Positions 35,173 to 47,794 of a DNA stretch of 64,000 nt are shown here, piece by piece. Made by a program: the position numbers and the translations under genes. The stretch is from Hermodice carunculata (taxonomy: Eukaryota > Annelida > Polychaeta > Eunicida > Amphinomidae): positions 49,484,943 to 49,548,942 of the forward strand of contig OZ026612.1 of the NCBI GenBank assembly GCA_964020975.1, written 5' to 3'. Below the pieces are notes generated by a model. It ran no database searches. It was not told the DNA's origin and saw only the letters and a list, made by a program, of their open reading frames with translations. How positions within the stretch are numbered: the first letter of the stretch is position 1; the number at the start of each line of letters is the position of its first letter.

Positions 35173-35179
35173 TAAACTT

Positions 35180-38100
35180 CAGAGTTGCAAAGAGTGTGGC
35201 TTCATTTCCAAATTAAAGATGATGAAATAGAGTGTCTTGTGTTGTCTTAATGTAAGATTTAGACTGTGTCCAAATAAATTGTAAGTGGGAACTGCAAACA
35301 CATTTGACGTGCTGTTTGGCAAGAAAGGTTAATGTCAATTATTTTATACTAGTATAGTCCAATATCATTATATCGGAGATTTACACATCTGTTTCCATGC
35401 AATCTCTTGTGCGTGTAAGTTTAAGGGATGTGAGGAACCATTGGCAGTTGATGGTAGTAACCCAAGTACAAAAGTATTTAGGAAGACACTGCAGAGATAA
35501 ATCACATATTCTAACAAAAAGCCTAGAGTGCCCGTACCTGCCCCAAACATAGCAATATGACCATATGATGACGTATTGTACTTGTCTAGTAGATTCTTTG
35601 GTGTCTCTCTGTCCTTGTACATTTGTCAGTGGTCCATAGAGTGTCTATTGCATGTTGCCACTGGTGGTGTGTAGGATATAGTGGTTGCTGTTAGCTTTTG
35701 AACCGGTAGCTCCAAGACTCATAGGTGTACTGGCTCATAGTGTGCAAGATGTTGTCAATCATTTGTCTCCCTTTCGCTGTTTTCCCCATTTCTTCATGGG
35801 GTGCACGTTCCTTGAAACCATCTCTTGTTGGCAAAACTGCACAGTGTGCTTAGCTATGTGTTTTGTTAGATTGTGGGGATAGGCTCTTCTTTGGATTTTT
35901 CATGGTGAACAAATGTATTCATTAAGTCATTTATGGTTGTGTTTCGAAGCAGCTGAAGATACTACCGGTATGTTAGACCTGATATTGATTGACGGTCAAA
36001 CACATTTGACACAAATAGTGAAAATGTTGCACTCACATACAAAAAGACACATTACATTATTTCTGTTGTGTTGTATTGGTGGGTAAATTAGGTATTAAGA
36101 GTACATGCAGCACAGAAACACTCTGCTTTCAATTAGGGTTAAAAAAAAAAAAAGTACAAAGTATATGTGTCGATTGGAGAGAACTGCAGAAATGGAAATG
36201 GAACAAAGTTATGACATGACAGAAAGTGCCTGTGTGTGGCACGCGGAAGAATTTTGGTGTAGTTCTAGGTTCTGTCCCCAGGTGGCTGCACCATACAGGT
36301 TCAATACCATAACACCAGTGATCATTTGTACAATTAACTTCCATGATGACAGCAAACATCTACACATGTATGTATGTGTTTTCTTGGTTTTTATCATTCA
36401 GTTTGGGGTAAAAAGTAAGTCAAGAGTAATCATTTTAATTAAATCTACAGATAGCACTATTTTTTTTTTTGGGGGGGGGGGATTAAGGTAAGAGATGGTG
36501 ATCATCCCTTGCAGAGATAATATGTATCCTTGTTATTATTAAATTTATATGTTGTCATTAAAGGATTTCCAGTAACTAGATCATTACTTTTGCACCTTGC
36601 AATACAGAATTTCATATTGTGGAATAATATTAGTAGGAGAATCAGGATAGTTATGTGTAAAATTAAGAATGATGATATAAACCACACATCAGGTACCATA
36701 TGAGAGCAGAGGGTGCAGCCAGACAAAGTTACCATGGTAACATGGGAATTAAAAGGTGGTTTGTGAGTGCTTTAATGCAGACTTATTATAATAAGCACTA
36801 AAAAGTTGTAATTTTATGATTGACAATTGAGTACTATTAGTGATTTTCTAAAGCAAATTAATTTGAATAGTCCATATATGGGGCATCTCAATATAACAGG
36901 CAGAGATGTATTGTTAAAGGTTGATCTTGATGCAAATGCTAACAAGACATTTTAAAGTCTCACAGCTACATTTTTACTATTTCTGTCATGTCTTTTTTGG
37001 CCAATACCATCCAAGTTACAGCATTAGAGAGATGGTACTGTAGACGTACTTAATTGTGGTATATTTTTATTTTCACTTGTTTCCACTAATGGCAGAAAAC
37101 TGTGAAAATTAAAACATTATGGAACATTATTTTAACATAGGTTTAAATTAATAGAAGCTATCAAAATATTGAAATTGAAAGTCTCAAGTAAATTCATGAA
37201 ATTCAAAAATAGTGAAAAGTTATGTATGCAAAAAATAAGTACATTTAGTGTATACAAAACTAAAACAATCACTATTGATAGGTATTTTACCACAGAAGTT
37301 CATGTAGGTGAAGGGAAACTGGTTTTGAGAAACCACAGAATTTTAAAAAATAGGACTTAAAAAGTCTTAAAGGCAGATGGTTTATTTGGGATTCAATGAT
37401 AGGTCATTTTGCTAATGCAGCCTGACATCATTACTATCTGTAGGGTAAAATGCAGTCAATTTGTGTAACTGGAGTTCATTCAGGAAGCTGCTGTGTGTTC
37501 CTTGAAGCCTCTTACATTCTAGACAGACCAGAAAGAGACAATGTTTAATATAAATGGAATGAAGTGCTTGAGGAATTAGTGCATCATGGGACAGTGTGGA
37601 AGGAAATATGACACTAATAGCTGTAATAGTGATAAGGCAAGAACAGAAAGCTTCTGTATTGCTCCACTCCCTGGAGTCTTCAGATCCATTTATTGGACCA
37701 TCTCCTCAGAAATAGAGCTGATTTAAGTTAATATGCAATCTCGTCGTGTTTAATGATAGCTTCTGAGGACTGCTCAAGTGTGATGAGTTCTTGCAAAATC
37801 AAATTTATTTTAATAAAATGCTACTGTTAATTGCTTGCACAAACAATACCTTTCAACTCAAAAGAATGTACTTTTCTTCAAAAATATAAAGTAACATTGG
37901 TAATAACACTTAAAAATTTGTATCAGATTTAGTTGTTTGAGCACTACCATCTGCACCTGGTTATAGTGCCGATTTAACTGATAATTTTCATTTAGATGTA
38001 GCTTTGTAGGGTTGCCTGCATGGCAGCGACTCATGGGGTTCTTGATGCAGTGGGGTTCTTGATGCAGTGTTAATCTGTATTGTGACTGTAACAGTAGACT

Positions 38101-39677
38101 AAAGGGGACACTGAAAAATCCGCATTCATAATTTGTAATTAAGGTGGACTGATGACACACATATCTGTTGTGCAATATTTTGCTAGACCTGGCTTGGTCC
38201 TAGAATTTACTTGATTTTAAATCAATTGTAATACAATGGTCTAGAAAAATACAGATCTGGCTGCTGTGTTACTTCTAGGGTTGGTTCCACTTTTAGGCAC
38301 TAGATGGCATTTTATCCACCAGAGACCTTGCCATTTTTTTTTCACCAGGGCAGCAGTCACCCACACAGTAGAGCTGAAAGCTATGGGAGGTACCTGTATT
38401 TGTGTATTGCTCAAATAGACAGTGGTTAGACCGCACTCTGCTTTGCCAGAGGAGCAAATAATAAGACCATCAAAAGAAATACACACATTTTGTTAAAATT
38501 TACAAGAATAAAAAAATAGAAACCTGAATTTAAAAAAAAAAAATTTTTTTTTGTTGTTTTTTTTTTTTAAAGAGAAGGTTACTGAAAAACCCAATGTCTA
38601 GCAGGTCTTATACTGTACCTCTTGGCACTGATGACTGCACCTTGACTCCCTACCCAGTAGTTTCCTTTAATGTGAACAATGTTGGCAGGACTGTAATGTG
38701 TTTCTGATTGCTGTACATATCATGTCTATGTTGGCATCGGTATTCTGTGGAGTACTGCACATGCATGCCAGTTTTTATCCCAGGTTCCACCAGACATATT
38801 TCTTGCCATTATAAGATTGCCATGTGCAGTCCCCTGCTGCTGGATTGCCTTTCAGTTAACCATCTTTGCAGGAGAGCTGTTTGGATGATTCTATGACTGA
38901 CAGTAAATGTACCTGTAACCAGAACTCTTCCAGTCCACCTTGCCGACTAGTGCATCAATCATTGTCTGTAAACATTGTCAAGAGCAACATTTAGAGGCCA
39001 GGAGACTACAAACACTACCAAGAGAAGTGTTGAAACTCAACTGGTCCAGACAGGTCTGTGGCAAGTCTAAACCAGTCCCAGCTGGTTCTGTACCAGTCTC
39101 TCTCAGCAGGGGGTAAAGGTGAAGACCAATGATGAAGCCTGTCCTTAACCCATTTTGCCTCTGGAAAGTAGCTTGGAAGAACATGGAGAGGATCAAGATT
39201 TTACATAGGTGGATCTTAGGATGACTCATTATATGTACATGCACTTCACGATGAGCTTGGTAATATTCATGATTAGTTGTAGGGCTGATCATTGGAGAGC
39301 CAGTATTCATTCCAATCCCTCACTTCTGCCAGTGCCAGTGAGGTGTGAAGACCATTGAGTTGTTAGCTCATACTGCATGCCCAGTGTAAGTTGTCTTTCA
39401 AAACCGACCATGCAGCTATTCCAGCCAGGTCCTTTAGCCCAGAAACATCAGAACTGTCAGTTCCACAAAAGGCTGCACACTGTCCATCCGAAGAGGTATG
39501 CAGTTGGCTCCTCTGCTGCCCACAGAGACTTCATGGTGAACTCTGTCTGTGTGGCCACTAAACATGCTTCGTGTGGATCCAAAACCATGTCTACTTGTTA
39601 TACAATTCTTCACTTTATTAGAAGAAATGTCCAAAATATAGACAAGGAACTCTGTGGTTCACAGTCCATTAGTTGTC
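35180..39677. other. Intronic DNA, mostly without recognisable features
   Basis: Contains A/T/G homopolymers (36131, 36461-36481, 38530-38570) and a 19 bp local duplication GGGGTTCTTGATGCAGTG near 38034-38066. No gene, repeat family or RNA is recognised over these 4.5 kb. Confidence 0.5.
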
Positions 39678-39850
39678 TGCCCGTTGTGCTGGACTTAAAG
39701 AAGGGCTGGAAAGTCCTTAAAGCCAGGCTGCAGCATCCAGACGGATAGACATAGAAGACCTGTGCCCATTGCGCTGGCCTTAAAGAAGGGCTGGATAGTC
39801 CTTAAAGCCAGGCTGCAGCATCCAGAGGGACAGCCATAGAAGACCTTGTC
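39678..39850 (+). repeat. Tandem duplication, 85 bp unit
   Basis: CTTAAAGAAGGGCTGGA, AGTCCTTAAAGCCAGGCTGC and ATAGAAGACC recur at an 85 bp offset. The two units differ at a handful of sites. Confidence 0.9.
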
Positions 39851-41260
39851 AAGTTGGCAATATAAGTGAAGGCCAATGTCTCCAGTCACGGGTATTCTAT
39901 CATGGAAGATTTGTAAATATTTTGGGTGACAGAAAAAAGTTTACCCCAGGCACAAAATCTGCAGAAGTGCAAACCACTGTAGCTGCTGTGGACAGAATTC
40001 CGCTGACCAGTTCAGAAGATGTTTGACAAGGGATCCACATATATAGAGCTTATGAGAGATCACAAGTTTCCAGTGATTCTACAGCTGACTGTTCTTAGTT
40101 CTGAAACTGAATGGCAGATAGAGATCAGTCACAGATTTGTCTCTGCTGACTGGTTTCCTGGAAATCATGGGTTTCTGCATGGAAATGGTTAACACGATCA
40201 TGAATGTCCCATGACTCGAGGACTAAATTGTCTCCATCAATGTCAAGAACACATATTGTCATGTGCCAGTAGGTGAGGGGTGTATTATTGTAGCATGAAA
40301 TAAAAGTGTACGGTGTACTTCCATCACGTGTAGATGACATAGTGAATTTAATATTGTAGAGCTTATTTCTTAACAAGAAAAAATGTAAAAATATTCAGGA
40401 AGAAACTATCTCCCTGAAATTTCCAAGCTTCTTTCTCTTACACATGCACACAAAAAGTTAATATTTGTAGTTTGGCCGTCAGCAAGAAAATCAACTTCTT
40501 TTGTGGCTTTAAGAAAGTGGTAGAAAGAAAAACTTGCAGGCGTTAGTGGTGATCTAAATACTGATAAATGGATACACCAAGAGACTTTCTGAGGGTCATC
40601 TTCACAATAAAGTTCATCCTGAGTTATATACTGGGGTAATATCATGTTGAATCACTTTAATATGGCAGGAGATTTGATATAATGTGACAAGATCAACTGA
40701 TTATTTCCAGGTCAAGATGAGATAGGGATGTCATCTGAGATATTCCATCATGTGGCAGATACTTAGATATGTAGGAGTTTCAAAGGCACCTCTCTGCATA
40801 TGATCCAACATCACGATCAGTGTTCTAGCTCACTTTGGTATTAGAAGGTTTTCACATACAGACTTTACCCAAGCATCTCCAGCTTTCAAATGTTATGTCA
40901 CTGCAAAGAAAATTGGTGTCATGCTCTCTGTCTGAGAATTTCAACATATGTTGATAGTGGCTGTCAGAAGGGTGAACTGGAAATGGCAAGAGAGATGACG
41001 GCAATAGATATCACTGGTCTATGCTCAAAGTACACATACAATTTTTTTTTATTTTATGTACTCAGAAAGATACATTCAGCTTCAAAATATGTACATTAAC
41101 AAAACTTTCAATATGAGCAACAGTGTATATGTTCATTTGAAAGGGTAATATGAAGCTCTCATTGAATTTGTGAATTTATACCACAAGAAAGGAAAAAAGA
41201 GTGTAATTGAAATTCCAGGAGATAGATGTTAGTCTGTCTGAGTGGATATTTTTTTTTATA
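39851..41260. other. Intronic DNA, nothing recognised
   Basis: No supported feature. Confidence 0.5.
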
Positions 41261-41437
41261 GAGTGGTACCTGCTGTATGCAACCACTGCCATGAGCAGCT
41301 GCATTGCTTTTTGTAGTCACCAGGCTTGGACATAGGGGTCAATTTCTTTGTAAAATTTACCTGTGGTGACAGTTCACCGGCTCTATGTGGTCACTTTTTC
41401 TTGTCAGAAGGGGTAGCCACACACAGTAGTACCACTG
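41261..41437. mobile_element. Mariner-type MITE related to 6793 and 56164
   Basis: Starts GAGTGGTACCTGCTGTATGC and ends CAGTAGTACCACTG with TA on both sides. The interior shares CAACCACTGCCATGAGCAGC with the copy at 56164. Confidence 0.85.
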
Positions 41438-41770
41438 TACATGTATATTTGAAACTTTTACTCAGGAATATCAGTGCAGAATTAGATGAACTGCCTTATA
41501 GAGAGAGACTGTCAGTGAAGCTAGCTGCATGTGTATACATTCCAACTGAAGGCAAGAATCCTTTGAAAAGGAAATCTGCATGAAGGTGATCAAAACTATT
41601 TGAAGCAGATATGAACAGACATAATACAATTGTTGATTCAGTAGAGTTGTCTGTATGGCTAAGCTTCCCTGGCCCTGCTATAATATATGACTGAAGGTAG
41701 TGCATGCATACATATATAAAACTTCTGATGCTCAGTGAAGATGGTGCAGTTAATTTTAACACATAGATGC

Positions 41771-42125
<355 letters not shown>

Positions 42126-43083
42126 ATAACTTAAGTTCCTGTCATATCAGCCTTTTTTTTTGGGGGGGGGGGGTGCTCCTTTCTCCCTGGTGCATAAGTA
42201 TGGAGATTTTTCATCCCCTCTACCTTATTGGCCAACATGGTCTTGTCATCTTTATGCTACCAGATCTTCTCCTGTGTCTGAAGCTGATCCTGAATGGGTT
42301 AGCCTACAAGGGTATGAAGGATAAGGTTTTAATTATAATCTTGCATTTGACCTATCACTCATTGTTTCCAAGTACAGCAGTAGACAAACCAATAAGAAGC
42401 CATGGTGCATTTAATAAAATACCAACTCCTCCCACTTTCCAAATGGCGTTGTTGTCAAACTTATTTTTCCATTAGTACTTCAATATAGTGCGTATTTGCC
42501 CATTTTAAACATAGGAAAAAGGAACTCCAGTATGGGCAGTCCACTGGGGATCACATTAGGATCACTCATTGTTGGATTTTCAGCCAAGCGAAAACATGAA
42601 AATCCAACAACTTGTGATTTTAAGATTATCCTCAATCGGCCACCCATACTAGATTCTCCATGTGTCAGAGGATGTCACCAACTATTGCCATTGGTCTGTC
42701 CACCACTGCAGTCGGAAAACCATCCCATTGATGGGGCAAGTGCTGTGCTAATACAACTTAGTGCAGCTGCATTTGAGAATGGAACTACATCTTAGTGATA
42801 GAGCAGGTGAGATGTATATTCCAATCATGTCAAAGAACCCAGCAGCTAGTAGATGAACAGCCTTTGCACACCAGTTTCATTGTCCCAGAAATTCAAATGG
42901 AACATGGATAACCTTCATATTTTAAAAGTTTTGGAAAATGAGACATAATATCCAGAGAATTAGAATTTAACTTGGGAGAACTAACTCTAAAGACCAAGCA
43001 AGACCAGTGATGGAAGCACAGACCTTTGGTTGTAGTCTGACTGTTTTTTGTTTCAGAAGAAACTTGGTGGTTATGATTCTAAA
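42126..43083. other. Intronic DNA with T/G homopolymer at 42153-42172
   Basis: No gene recognised; the open frames at 42173-42795 show no family resemblance. Confidence 0.5.
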
Positions 43084-43314
43084 CCCTTTCCTGCTCAAAT
43101 TGGCCAAAAGTGTCTGGATGTAAATTGACCTCTGCTTTAATGTTTTTACATAAAATTTATGTTGACAAAGGACATTTTTGCTGAGAATTGTAGGTAAGAC
43201 CTATTGTGATGGCATGCTGCAGGTCAATAGCTTTCCTTGCTGTGGGTTAGGCACATTGCACCTGCCCATACCAGGGAAAGCTATTGACTGAGTCTTATTA
43301 TGACAAAAATAGGG
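43084..43314 (-). mobile_element. Family A TTAA-type MITE, copy A8 (reverse, old)
   Basis: CCCTTTCCTGCTCAAATTGG at the left, AGGG-TTAA at the right. The hairpin TCAATAGCTTTCCTTGCTGT / ACCAGGGAAAGCTATTGACT lies at the right. It is clearly more diverged than A2, A5 and A7. Confidence 0.8.
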
Positions 43315-43389
43315 TTAAAACACAGTATTTTGTGAATGAATATGCCCTTTGCAGAGTGTGTAATGAAAGGTATCCAAACATGTTGATGA

Positions 43390-43394
43390 TGATG

Positions 43395-43425
<31 letters not shown>

Positions 43426-43462
43426 CAACAACAACAACAACAACAACAATAATAATAATACC
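43390..43462. repeat. (GAT)(AAT)(AAC)(AAT) trinucleotide tract
   Basis: Consecutive trinucleotide blocks. Confidence 0.95.
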
Positions 43463-43631
43463 AAATGATGATGGTGATGATGTTAAACCAAGTCTTATTC
43501 TGGAAAGTAAAAGGTTAAAAAACGGTATCGTGTGAATGAATACCCCCTTTGCAGGATTTGTAAAGAAAGGTATCCAAAAATGTTGACCAAGTAATGATAA
43601 TAATAATTATAGTAATAATAACAGTAATAAT

Positions 43632-43667
43632 AAATACATTAAATAAATAAATAAATAAATACATACA

Positions 43668-43698
<31 letters not shown>

Positions 43699-43739
43699 CA
43701 TACATACATACATACATACATACATACATACATACATAA
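43632..43739. repeat. (AAAT)n/(CATA)n microsatellite
   Basis: ATAAATAAATAA followed by about 18 CATA units. Confidence 0.95.
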
Positions 43740-43841
43740 ATACAATTTGCAGAATTTGTAATGAAAGGTATCCAAAAATAACAATGATGATGATGATAAT
43801 GCATTAAATGAATGAATAAATGAATATAAATAAAATAAATA

Positions 43842-43844
<3 letters not shown>

Positions 43845-43919
<75 letters not shown>
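43845..43919. repeat. (AT)n microsatellite, ~75 bp
   Basis: Perfect AT dinucleotides followed by CACACACACA. Confidence 0.97.
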
Positions 43920-43922
<3 letters not shown>

Positions 43923-43929
43923 ACACACA

Positions 43930-44604
43930 ATTGAAATGAAATAAGCTTCAGGTGAGCTAACTGAGCTAACACTGGCTGGATGTTCATTAGTTAACTGGTA
44001 GCATACATAATGCTTTTTCTGATAGATATGCATGCTGATTTTTACGTCACTTTGTGTGTAGCCCACATTCTTAGCAAATAAATAGAAGCCGGAATTCAGT
44101 TATGTAGCAATAACTTTCAATGATACATTTGCCCGCCCACTTTCATTCTTCTTGGTCTTGTATGACATGTTGAGGTCTACATGTTTGAGTAAGGTTTTTG
44201 CAGTATTTTAATGCAAGTTTACCAAGCAGGTTTTTAATCAGATATCTCATCCAAGATAGTTTTGCATTGGCATGACATTTGACTATGACTTGGAATGAGG
44301 GTGAGATTAGCTCAGCTTAATGAACTAAAGCTTACATATATGTACTTTTAGGTGCAGAATTTAATTGAGTAGTTTTTTTTTAGGCATAGAATGTATTTTT
44401 TTTAACAGAGTGATTGAGTGTGAATTGTTTTCAGAGAGTTCATGGTTAAGGTTCTCATAGAAGATGAAACATGCACATTTGATTCGTTTGGAAAGTCTTT
44501 GCTTCCACACCAACTGGTAGCATGATGTAAAAAAACAAACACTGCCCGGGATTACATGAAGGAAACCACGGCAGTATTTACTATTGAGTATTTTATTTAT
44601 GATA
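43930..44604. other. Intronic DNA, nothing recognised
   Basis: No supported feature. Confidence 0.5.
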
Positions 44605-44772
44605 CAGTGGTGTCTGCTATCTCATGAAATACCACATATCTTTTTAAGACTACCCTTTCCAGGTACTTGCCTCTACATTTTGTTGATTCTTAGCCTGCAC
44701 AAAAAGACCAACAGCTATATGTGATCACTTTTGGCTGGCAGTAAGGGTGGTCTTAAAGAGCAAGTGCTTCTG
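44605..44772. mobile_element. Mariner-type MITE, worn copy
   Basis: Begins CAGTGGTGTCTGCTATCTCA and ends GAGCAAGTGCTTCTG, with TA on both sides. The interior CACTTTTGGCTGGCAGTAAG and GGGTGGTCTTAAAGAG resembles the other CAGTGGTACC copies. Confidence 0.65.
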
Positions 44773-44984
44773 TATTCATGTATGTATATAACAATTGTTT
44801 ATAAAGAGAACAAATAAGAGAATGTATGAAACTGAATGTGAAATATTCCAGATGTCAGCAGAATGGTTTGTACTTACAAATGAAATAACCACCACCACCA
44901 CCACCACCCCCCAACAAAAGTTTCAAATGAGAATGCAGTTGCAAGACTTCTTTTAAGATTTGATAGGCTCTTTTATAAAAATGA

Positions 44985-45370
44985 AAGTAGCCACTGTTCA
45001 GCAAACAAGGTCTAATGGTTCAAATCCTATCTATCTGACAGATCTCAACATGTATGTATTTGTAAAAAACTGTCTGAACATGTTCAAATGAAATATGGAG
45101 TCCCCCAAGGATCAATAATTGGCCCATTGCTGTTTTTGGTTTACATCAGTTATCTTCCTTTTTATTTAAATGACATAAAAAATCAGCATGTATGCCAATG
45201 ATACGACCATATACAGCATCGATAAATCTGCACCTCAGGTAGAAAATCACCTGAATACCAATGCTGAAAGGGCTGGTCAGTGGTGCTCATATGATAGAAT
45301 TCTACTCAATGAAGCAAAAGGTAAAGCCACATTAGTCACTGGGATAAAATGTGCACAAACCATCAACTAG
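44985..45370 (+). mobile_element. LINE (non-LTR) fragment: reverse transcriptase palm
   Basis: The conceptual peptide WFKSYLSDRSQHVCI then MKYGVPQGSIIGPLLFLVYI is a clear jockey/CR1-type reverse transcriptase core (GVPQGSILGPLLF motif). About 25 codons later, MYANDTTIYS in a neighbouring frame corresponds to the catalytic YADD box with the first Asp changed to Asn. A frameshift lies between the two. The fragment is therefore dead and truncated on both sides. Confidence 0.88.
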
Positions 45371-46798
45371 AACCAGGTAGGCAGTGAATGACAGAGCTGG
45401 GCCTTTTTTGTTCCACTGAAAACTCAAAATGAACAAGTTTCCTGATCACATGGTTTTTGCGCTACGGATTCTGAAACACTCCTGCCACCATTTCCATGAA
45501 AAACAAATCTCAGGATAAGGAGGTTGGTCATAAAAAAACATTCAAATTTCATGCTAAAATAAACACTTGTTATTGTTCTTTATATTCAAAATGAACAGAA
45601 TCTTCATATCTTACAACAGTTCTTGTTTCCACTGTAAAAATCTTCAGTGTATGATGCTCAGTAACTTGAAGCCTCGACCATATCAAGAAACAAGTTATTG
45701 ACAGGGCTGCAACATGGTAGCATCTCTTTTTCAATTTTTATATTTTTAAATCTCTGCAAGTCAAAGAGCTGTCATGTAGACTGCTGTAGCCATGGACTGT
45801 CAAATGTACAGACATTTTGACTGGAGAAATATGTCTGTGGTAGCTATGACGCTGGTACGTGGGACAGTGGCCATCAGCCATTGCTGTTGCTACCTCTCAT
45901 TAGTATATGTTACCACAGGTGCCGTTCTGGACACTCTCTTCTCATGGAACCCCCTTACACCTACAGGTAAGTAAGATGCATGTCTTCTTGCCAGCCGCCT
46001 CCAGTACAGTTAACATAGATATGCATCATCTGCCACACTAATCCATGATCACTGCTTCAGGGTGATGCAGCCATGTACATGATGTATACATACAGCATAG
46101 GTCAGTGCAAAACTCTCAGATGTTTTTTTTTTTTTTTTTTTTTTTTTGCGTAGTTTTCTGGTGGTGGTGACAGTGTCAGCCTTTTTTTATGTTTTGTATT
46201 TGCTTGAGGTGAGGAATGCTAAGGTTTAACTGTTGTCTTGCCATTACAAACTTGCTGGCCTTCAAAGTGTCAGGGGTTCAGTTTTGTTGAGCTTCTAGAA
46301 AATCCCAAAGCAGTTTCAATACAATTTTTAAAAGGGACTCAAAGTTTTATCTCATAACATATCTTTCTTGATATATTTTGTAACTGAAAGGAGCAAAAGG
46401 AAATGGTAAAACTTGCTACAGACTAATTGAAAGTTTTGGCAGAGCAACAGTTAAGACAGTTGTGTGTGAGCAAAATGCCATATATATGCAGACTTGACCA
46501 CCAAGCTTGACTTTAGATGTGTATCTTCATAGATGAACCAGGTAATGTTTTAGGTGGCCATAGCTGTGTGCATATAGTATTTTGAGAGGCAGTTTTGAGC
46601 CTGTATGGTGTGTGTCCGTTCCAGTATATTAATCATCTTGAGCTACAAGTGCCGCCAACATAAGATGCAGAGCCAAGATGGGGTTAAATTGCCCAACCTT
46701 GTCCCAGGACAACACTCATCCTCAGAAACGTAATACCAATATACTGACATGCAGCCTTTTTCCATTGAAAATTACAAGGAAAGGCACAGTTTCATAAT
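45371..46798. other. Intronic DNA with T run at 46121-46147
   Basis: One open frame (45792-45966) ends at a perfect donor CAG-GTAAGT but has the wrong phase for the next ERG exon (see rejected items). Otherwise nothing. Confidence 0.5.
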
Positions 46799-47425
46799 GT
46801 CTTTAGCTCAGCTGACTTGTCAGTCAAATGAGTTTACAGGTTATTGTGTTGTCTGTCTACAATTCACTTTTTTGACAAAGGCCAGATTCACTTCAAACTT
46901 GATGGGAATGTACCCCAGGACCTTTGGTGGGTCTCTACCAAATTTGTTCCAATGGTCATGCTCCAATATTTATTTTTATTTGTAATTCATTTTTTGTTTG
47001 TTTGTTTGTTTTGTTTATTTTTTGGCAAAGTCTTTAAAAATCTCTGAGACCACCCAGCCAATTGCTTTGAAATTGCAGAGGGACACTTTTGGGGACCCCT
47101 AGACCGTAAATTCTTCAACAGGTGGCACTGTGATTTTTCCAATTTCAGGGGACCACCAAAGGAGAGTCCCCTACAGTGATCACAGGTTCCGTGCATCCAT
47201 CTGTGCATCTGTCCCGATCGTTTCGGCATGATAACTTAAGAAGTTTTTGAGCTGGGGCTTTCATATTGCACAGGATTTTAGTCCTTTATAAGGGCTAAGA
47301 TAAGCATAAAGATGACCCAATTCCAAAGGGCACAGAGCCACATTAGTGAATTTGGTGTCCACATAATAACTTAAGAAGTTTTGAGCTATGACTTTCATAT
47401 TGCACTGGATTATTGTCCTCTTTAA
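46799..47425 (+). repeat. 'AACTTGATGGGAATGTACC' repeat followed by AAGGTCA-type unit
   Basis: Begins AGCTCAGCTGACTTGTCAGT, has TTCAAACTTGATGGGAATGT and CACCCAGCCAATTGC, then GATAACTTAAGAAGTTTTGA units. It is interrupted at TTAA 47422-47425 and resumes at 50241. Confidence 0.75.
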
Positions 47426-47794
47426 GGTGGAAGATCTTAAACCAGCACCTTTGGATAACCTCTCATCACTTTTTCATATTTTTGGATAGTTTGATACTTA
47501 AACTACATGCTCCCAAAAACTGAGATGTGTGAACATAAAATTTATAAGAGCAAATTGATCTCAAAACTTTTGTTTACACCAAAAGGTTTAAGCAGTGCTG
47601 GGCACATGGGTTTGTTTGCATGGGCACGATAATGAACCATGTCATTTTTTGCACAGTCATTTGTCCATGACCCCTGGAAAACAATTGAGCCATTGACAAG
47701 GGTCACTCACAGGAAACCATTAGCCATGGAGAGAAGAATGGGCCAGTTCTGACTAATCACTACCATTGTTCTGATTACTTTGAAATTCTCTATT

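Larger units (their letters stand above)
43285..43830 (+). repeat. Three-unit duplication with internal microsatellites
   Basis: TTTGCAG-TTTGTAATGAAAGG-TATCCAAA words recur near 43351, 43549 and 43747, each followed by a GATGATAATAAT or CATA tract. The first two units also share AGTCTTATT and GGTTAAAA, i.e. the right tip of MITE A8. Confidence 0.8.

Noticed and set aside
39377-39748. 123-codon open frame on +
   Set aside because: No recognisable motif, no splice sites placed sensibly, and it runs into an 85 bp tandem duplication.
45010-45030. GGTTCAAATCC as the B box of a tRNA gene or tRNA-derived SINE
   Set aside because: It falls inside the LINE reverse transcriptase and there is no A box or cloverleaf.
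45792-45974. Open frame ending at a perfect donor CAG-GTAAGT (45967), a possible second alternative first exon of ERG
   Set aside because: It leaves in phase 1, but the next shared ERG exon needs phase 0, and the peptide is hydrophobic and Cys-rich, unlike any ERG N-terminus.
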